Positions 59,969 to 64,000 of a DNA stretch of 64,000 nt are shown piece after piece. The stretch is from assembly GCA_963677175.2 (NCBI GenBank), contig CAXXES010000001.1, positions 248,001 to 312,000 on the forward strand. Reading direction: 5' to 3'. The notes under the pieces are model-generated. The model was not told the origin of the DNA and did no database searches. It saw only the letters and a list, made by a program, of their open reading frames with translations. The stretch's first letter is position 1, and every line of letters starts with the position of its first letter. The position numbers and the translations under genes are program-made. The stretch is from Sunxiuqinia sp963677175 (GTDB lineage: Bacteria; Bacteroidota; Bacteroidia; Bacteroidales; Prolixibacteraceae).

Positions 59969-62062
59969 ATGACCAAGAACACCATTGAAAGAAGAAATTT
60001 TCTAAAATTGGTAGGCACTGGAATTGGCTCATTATTAACCCTCCCCTATTTCTCAAGCGCACTTGAGGAAACAAGCACGGTTAATCGTAACCGGTTTAAA
60101 ATAGGAAAACCCCAATGGATTCTCCACAATGATGGCACATTCGATTTGATTGCCGGAAGCATGCACCTAAAAAACTGTCGCCCCACCATTGACGGGCAAA
60201 GTATCTTTGTTCGCAACACTTTCATGGGCGATTCGCCAAAAGGAAAGCGCATTATTTATGAGCTCGACCGCGGCTTTGTGATGCTGGACCTGAAAATAAA
60301 CTCCGGCTCCATTTCCATCGGCGCTGAGCTCAGCGGCATGTCGCGCGCTCCCTACTGGTTTTGTCCGCTGGGCGAAGCCGTTATCAACGGAGTAAAACAA
60401 TACTTCAAACAAGGACAAGGTTTTGGTGGTCCATCCGGCTTATATGAATTTCAAGAACCATCGACTGAGGAGTTCGGCAATAAACCCGGCGAGCAAGCCT
60501 GGTCCTATGACTCCTATTTGGTCACAGGGCTCATCTCGGCCGAAAATGAAACCCTGGCCATTGGAACGTACGAACACAGCGATTTTATTCAAAAAAGTAC
60601 GCTTTACAACCGCCCTCACCGCCGGGGATTATCCGATCGTTACCCCGATGTTGAACAGGTTCTGTTTGAAACGGGCTTCGTAACCGAAAATATTCCGCTG
60701 AAAGACGACTTCATCAAACTACCTGATATTTACATCTTTTTTGGAAACAAACCTTACGAAACACTTCAACATCTGGCTTGGAACATCTCGGAGCAAATGG
60801 GAGCCCGGAAAGATACTAAGACTAGTTATCATTGGGATTCTTTCAATGAGTTTGAACACGATTTCAGCCATGAAAAGTTGACGGAGCTATTAACCACCCT
60901 GGACACCATAGATCCACCGATCATGCTGGACACCGTTCTGATTAACGATAGCTATTGCGTTCATGGCGACTGGCTGGACTACACCGAAAACTGGCCCAAA
61001 GGATTGGAACCTGCCGCTCGCGATATCTTTCAACGCCAGTATCGGGCCGGAGTTTGGATAGCGCCGTTTATGGTCAGTGAGGAGAGCAAAATTTTCAAAC
61101 GACATAAAAATTGGCTGATCCGTGATCTGGATGGAGAACCCATTTTAGAGTGGGAATTTCCGGAGGGAAAACATTACGCTTTGGATGGAAGTCACCCCGA
61201 TGTACAGCGATACATTCAAAAAGTGTTTCGGGCCTACCGAAAAATGGGATTCACCTTCTACAAAACCGATTTTATGGATTGGGGCCTAAAACCCAATGTT
61301 GGAATTGACCGATACGATAAGACCAAAACCTCAGTTCAAATTTTCATCGATGTGCTCAACATCATCCGTGAAGAAATTGGTGCCGGAAGCTTTTGGATTA
61401 CCGGCACTGCCCCATATGCGCACATGATTGGCTATGTTGATGCCATGCGTGTTGCCAACAGCATCAATTGCCAATGGACAGAACAAAGTGTCGGCAACAT
61501 GCTGCAGGAAAGTTACAATACCCAATACTTCAACAATGTATTCTGGCAAAACGACCTGGATGTAATTTCGTTGCGCGACGCAAATTGCCAATTGACAGCG
61601 ACGGAAAAAACCAGTATGGCCAACTGGATTGGCATCATGGGAGGCGTGGTGAGTACTTCTGACCGGTTTTCAAAACTGACAGAAGAACAACTGGACACGT
61701 GGAGACTCCTGATTCCGCAAGAACGGCCACAAAGCGCAACTATACCGTTATGGGGAGAAGACCACCTATGCAAGGTTGTGCTTCGGCGATACCGATCACC
61801 CCGTGCCTGGGGATTGCTCATTTTGAATGATACAGAGCAGACGGTGACCGAAACGTTTGCTTTTTCTGAAATCAACGAAGAAAACAACAACTGGGTTTAT
61901 GAATGGAAATTGGGAGAAAGCACAGGCTTGGGAAATCTCAGTCAAATCACCATAACCCTTCAACAACATGAGTCGAAACTGTTCTATTTGACTAACGGAA
62001 ATGATAATCCGCCCGAAGATTTAACCATTAGCGGACTTCGCCTGAAAAAAGCTTACCGTTAG
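59969..62062 (+). CDS. alpha-galactosidase-like glycoside hydrolase (clan GH-D, GH36-type)
   Basis: A 697-residue exported glycosidase. A twin-arginine-like signal (IERRNFLKLVGTGIGSLLTL, residues 6-25) precedes an N-terminal beta-sandwich. The TIM-barrel contains LDTVLINDSYCVHGDWLDY, YRAGVWIAPFMVSEES, the nucleophile motif FYKTDFMDWG (D434), and IGYVDAMRVANS, which contains the likely acid/base or binding residues (D491 region). A C-terminal beta domain closes it. The pattern KxDF...VDAMR is that of GH36/GH27 alpha-galactosidases and relatives; alpha-N-acetylgalactosaminidase or another specificity is possible. It stands alone, 414 bases after the LytTR gene and not part of an evident polysaccharide locus. 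A Tat signal on a GH-D enzyme is notable. Confidence 0.85.
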   Translation: MTKNTIERRNFLKLVGTGIGSLLTLPYFSSALEETSTVNRNRFKIGKPQWILHNDGTFDLIAGSMHLKNCRPTIDGQSIFVRNTFMGDSPKGKRIIYELDRGFVMLDLKINSGSISIGAELSGMSRAPYWFCPLGEAVINGVKQYFKQGQGFGGPSGLYEFQEPSTEEFGNKPGEQAWSYDSYLVTGLISAENETLAIGTYEHSDFIQKSTLYNRPHRRGLSDRYPDVEQVLFETGFVTENIPLKDDFIKLPDIYIFFGNKPYETLQHLAWNISEQMGARKDTKTSYHWDSFNEFEHDFSHEKLTELLTTLDTIDPPIMLDTVLINDSYCVHGDWLDYTENWPKGLEPAARDIFQRQYRAGVWIAPFMVSEESKIFKRHKNWLIRDLDGEPILEWEFPEGKHYALDGSHPDVQRYIQKVFRAYRKMGFTFYKTDFMDWGLKPNVGIDRYDKTKTSVQIFIDVLNIIREEIGAGSFWITGTAPYAHMIGYVDAMRVANSINCQWTEQSVGNMLQESYNTQYFNNVFWQNDLDVISLRDANCQLTATEKTSMANWIGIMGGVVSTSDRFSKLTEEQLDTWRLLIPQERPQSATIPLWGEDHLCKVVLRRYRSPRAWGLLILNDTEQTVTETFAFSEINEENNNWVYEWKLGESTGLGNLSQITITLQQHESKLFYLTNGNDNPPEDLTISGLRLKKAYR

Positions 62063-62228
62063 CGAAAAATTTCAGTTTCCAGTCAATTGCAATTGCACTT
62101 CTCTTTAATGTACTGAGGGAAAAGCGATCAGGTGAATTATAAAATAGATCTGTATCCTTAATCGGGAAATAGCCTGTTTTTATTCGAAACTAAACCTTAT
62201 TTTAGAGGCTTATTTTGAATAAAGGGTT

Positions 62229-62669
62229 ATGGATTATAGTTTATTGAATGTCAATACACCGCTTGAAACAATTAATCAAGCCACACAAACCGGATTGATT
62301 GGAAGCCTCGGAATCGAAATCACCAAAATTGACGAAGGAACGGTTGAAGGGAGCATGGAGCTGTCGAAAAAAAACTGCCGCCCCGATGGAATTTTACATG
62401 GCGGTGCAAATCTGGCTTTGGCGGAAAGCCTGGCAGGGCTCGGCAGCATGCTGATGGTCGATCTTAATGAATTCGATGTTCTGGGAATTCAGGTCAACGG
62501 TAGCCACACCGGTGTACTCAGGAGTGGAAAAGTCCGGGCTGTCGCGAAAATTCTGCATCCAGGAAACCAGACACATATTTGGAATGTTGATGTTAGGAAT
62601 GAAGAAGGACGACTAATTTCAACCATTCGGGTGACCAATATGATTGTGAAACGAAATGACAGAGACTGA
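62229..62669 (+). CDS. menI: hotdog-fold thioesterase, likely DHNA-CoA thioesterase
   Basis: A 146-residue single hotdog domain. The helix motif ILHGGANLALAESLAGLGSM carries HGG and the catalytic-type Glu of the PaaI/MenI/EntH group; VNGSHTGVLRSGKVRAVAK completes the fold. By sequence alone PaaI-type substrates are possible. Context decides: the stop overlaps the isochorismate synthase start by 14 bases and menD follows with ATGA overlap, so this is most likely the 1,4-dihydroxy-2-naphthoyl-CoA thioesterase of menaquinone synthesis. First gene of the visible men operon. Confidence 0.82.
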   Translation: MDYSLLNVNTPLETINQATQTGLIGSLGIEITKIDEGTVEGSMELSKKNCRPDGILHGGANLALAESLAGLGSMLMVDLNEFDVLGIQVNGSHTGVLRSGKVRAVAKILHPGNQTHIWNVDVRNEEGRLISTIRVTNMIVKRNDRD

Positions 62670-63771
62670 ACACCTTGCCTTATTTCTGGATAAGCTGATC
62701 GAAAAAAATTGCTCGTTCGCGGTATGGTCGATGCCCGGAAGCCAAATGCCCGAAATGCTTCTCACCGACAAGAAGGACTTGATTTATCCTGCTCAATTCA
62801 ATAAGCTCAACGGACAGGAGGGTTTTGTTTTTGCGCCTTACCAAATAAGTGTGAAAACTCCCTTGGTGTTACTCAAGCCGGGCATCATAAAAAGAGGTAT
62901 CAAAGAAATTTTAAGCATCGACCTAAACCAAATCAAAGATAACCAGACCGATGAGCCTTTTGAACACCAGCACCAGATCATTGAAAAGAAAACCTATTTA
63001 AAAGACATTGAGAGAACCATTGCCGAAATTAAAACAACGAAGCTCTCAAAAGTCATTGTGTCCCGGTTAATTCCGTGCGAACGGAAATCAGAGTCTATTG
63101 GCAAACTCTATCTGCAGCTGTTTAATCAAACACCCAATGCGCTTGTGTACCTGGTTAATTTACCCAAAGCCGGCTTGTGGATGGGCGCCACCCCCGAAGT
63201 ATTGCTAAAATCGGAGGGCAAAACACTCGAAACCGTTTCGCTGGCCGGCACACAAACACGTCGAATCGACCCGGACTACAGCTGGCACACCAAAGACATT
63301 GAAGAACAAGCCTTTGTATCGAGATACCTGCTTGATGTTTTTTACAATTTCAACATTCACCCCTACACCACGCAGGGACCTGAAACGCTTGAAAGCGGCA
63401 AGGTGGCCCATCTGATGACCAGTTTCCGGTTCTCAGCAAAAAAACTGGCGCACAAACTCGGTGACTTCCTTGCCAAATTGCACCCAACTCCGGCTGTATG
63501 CGGATATCCCAAGTCGAAAGCGGCCAAATTCATCACCAAAATTGAGCACCACGACCGCCGCTATTACACCGGATATTTGGGACCTTGGCGACTGAACGAT
63601 TGCGTCGGATTATTTGTAAATTTACGCTGCATGGAAATCATGCCCGACCAATACATTCTTTATTCAGGCGGAGGCATTACGGCCCGGTCGGTACCGGAGG
63701 AAGAATGGGAAGAAACCAACAAAAAAGCAGGCACCTTGTTATCTGCCATTGAAGCTGTTCAAACGACATGA
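62656..63771 (+). CDS. menF: isochorismate synthase
   Basis: Converts chorismate to isochorismate, the first committed step of menaquinone synthesis. The 371-residue chorismate-binding-fold protein has SKVIVSRLIPCERK, GLWMGATPEVLLKSEGKTL, AGTQTRR, SGKVAHLMTSFRF, KLHPTPAVCGYPKSKA and a C-terminal EHHDRRYYTGYLGPWRLND. Together these give the Mg-binding Glu residues and the PTPAVCG active-site strand. Its length is typical of the compact MenF/EntC type in Bacteroidota. The ATG is inside the menI gene (14-base overlap) and its stop overlaps menD's start, so translation is coupled across the operon. Confidence 0.93.
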   Translation: MTETEHLALFLDKLIEKNCSFAVWSMPGSQMPEMLLTDKKDLIYPAQFNKLNGQEGFVFAPYQISVKTPLVLLKPGIIKRGIKEILSIDLNQIKDNQTDEPFEHQHQIIEKKTYLKDIERTIAEIKTTKLSKVIVSRLIPCERKSESIGKLYLQLFNQTPNALVYLVNLPKAGLWMGATPEVLLKSEGKTLETVSLAGTQTRRIDPDYSWHTKDIEEQAFVSRYLLDVFYNFNIHPYTTQGPETLESGKVAHLMTSFRFSAKKLAHKLGDFLAKLHPTPAVCGYPKSKAAKFITKIEHHDRRYYTGYLGPWRLNDCVGLFVNLRCMEIMPDQYILYSGGGITARSVPEEEWEETNKKAGTLLSAIEAVQTT

Positions 63772-64000
63772 TTTCAACAAAAAAACACATCCAGCAACTG
63801 GCCGGTTTGTTACTGGCCAAAGGAATTGACGACATCATCATTTCCCCGGGATCGCGCAATGGCCCGCTCACCCACACCTTTGCCGGCAGCGGTTTGTTCA
63901 ACTGCCGAAGCATTGTTGACGAGCGCAGCGCTGCCTACTTTGCCCTGGGATTAGCGCAAGCCAAACAAAAGCCGGTAGCCATCGTGTGTAGCTCAGGCAC
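63768..64000 (+). CDS. menD: SEPHCHC synthase MenD, N-terminal part (cut by window end)
   Basis: The thiamine-diphosphate enzyme that joins isochorismate and 2-oxoglutarate in menaquinone synthesis. Only the first 77 codons are present. MISTKKHIQQLAGLLLAKGI opens the protein, followed by the family signature ISPGSRNGPLTH and VDERSAAYFALGLAQA, where the ThDP-activating Glu lies in the DERS motif. The ATG overlaps the menF stop (ATGA). The gene continues beyond position 64000; family proteins have about 550 residues. Confidence 0.93.
   Translation, partial: MISTKKHIQQLAGLLLAKGIDDIIISPGSRNGPLTHTFAGSGLFNCRSIVDERSAAYFALGLAQAKQKPVAIVCSSG

Noticed and set aside
1..64000. tRNA, rRNA or riboswitch genes
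   Set aside because: I scanned the intergenic gaps for T-loop (GGTTCGAATC) and rRNA-like sequence and for cobalamin-riboswitch landmarks near the mutase genes; nothing convincing was found. A covariance-model scan would be decisive.

Overview
The window comes from a Bacteroidota chromosome. Three things support this. Many genes have TAnnTTTG-type -7 promoter boxes. The gene families are typical of the phylum: a CarboxypepD_reg TonB receptor, DUF3810, a DUF4469/HU-like protein, TlpA/AhpC-TSA proteins, LytS/LytTR pairs and DUF1080 domains. The operon orders (acpP/purN, lysS-gpsA beside pgi, menI-menF-menD) also fit. A marine or sediment member of Marinilabiliales/Prolixibacteraceae is my guess; no rRNA is present to test it. 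I saw no tRNA, rRNA, CRISPR array or intact insertion sequence.

Layout. 1-7.2 kb: acpP (cut by the edge) divergent from purN, a yitT-M23 peptidase pair, leuS, and a decayed DUF4469/HU-like gene. 7.5-16.4 kb: a four-gene signalling operon on the minus strand. In transcription order it encodes a GAF + seven-PAS protein with no kinase, a substrate-binding-domain histidine kinase coupled to it by ATGA, an Rcp1-like response regulator and a hybrid kinase. 16.9-24.8 kb: housekeeping genes pgi, gpsA, lysS, recJ (frameshifted) and a nucleobase permease. 24.8-30 kb: a repeat-rich gap, then the methylmalonyl-CoA mutase genes with a four-helix-bundle gene inserted between the subunits. 30-38.5 kb: a TonB receptor with a divergent LuxR-type regulator, an SDR/epimerase pair, GtrA, an MBL hydrolase and DUF3810. 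38.6-41.3 kb: mpl and an M19 dipeptidase, a likely murein-peptide recycling pair. 41.3-47.8 kb: an accessory stretch with a 21-bp minisatellite, a T10G14 tract, an AT-rich lipoprotein gene, a hicAB locus whose toxin has lost its middle, and dispersed palindromic repeats. 44.7-52.5 kb: a membrane LamG-SARP regulator, a Tat-exported Gfo/Idh/MocA oxidoreductase and a HEAT protein with two DUF1080 (3-keto-glycoside hydrolase-type) domains. 52.6-59.6 kb: a periplasmic TlpA-like protein divergent from a LytS-type kinase whose sensor region also ends in a thioredoxin fold with CxxC, plus its LytTR regulator. A second 38-codon LytTR 3' end lies as a scar beside the TlpA gene. 59.9-64 kb: a clan GH-D glycosidase and menI-menF-menD (cut by the edge).

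The most novel candidate is the 52.6-59.6 kb thioredoxin-fold sensor system. Next are the PAS-scaffold operon and the 21-bp array. Several coding breaks lie at homopolymers or short tandem duplications (recJ C-run, SDR A7, DUF4469 gtaa duplication), so assembly error must be excluded before any of them is read as biology.
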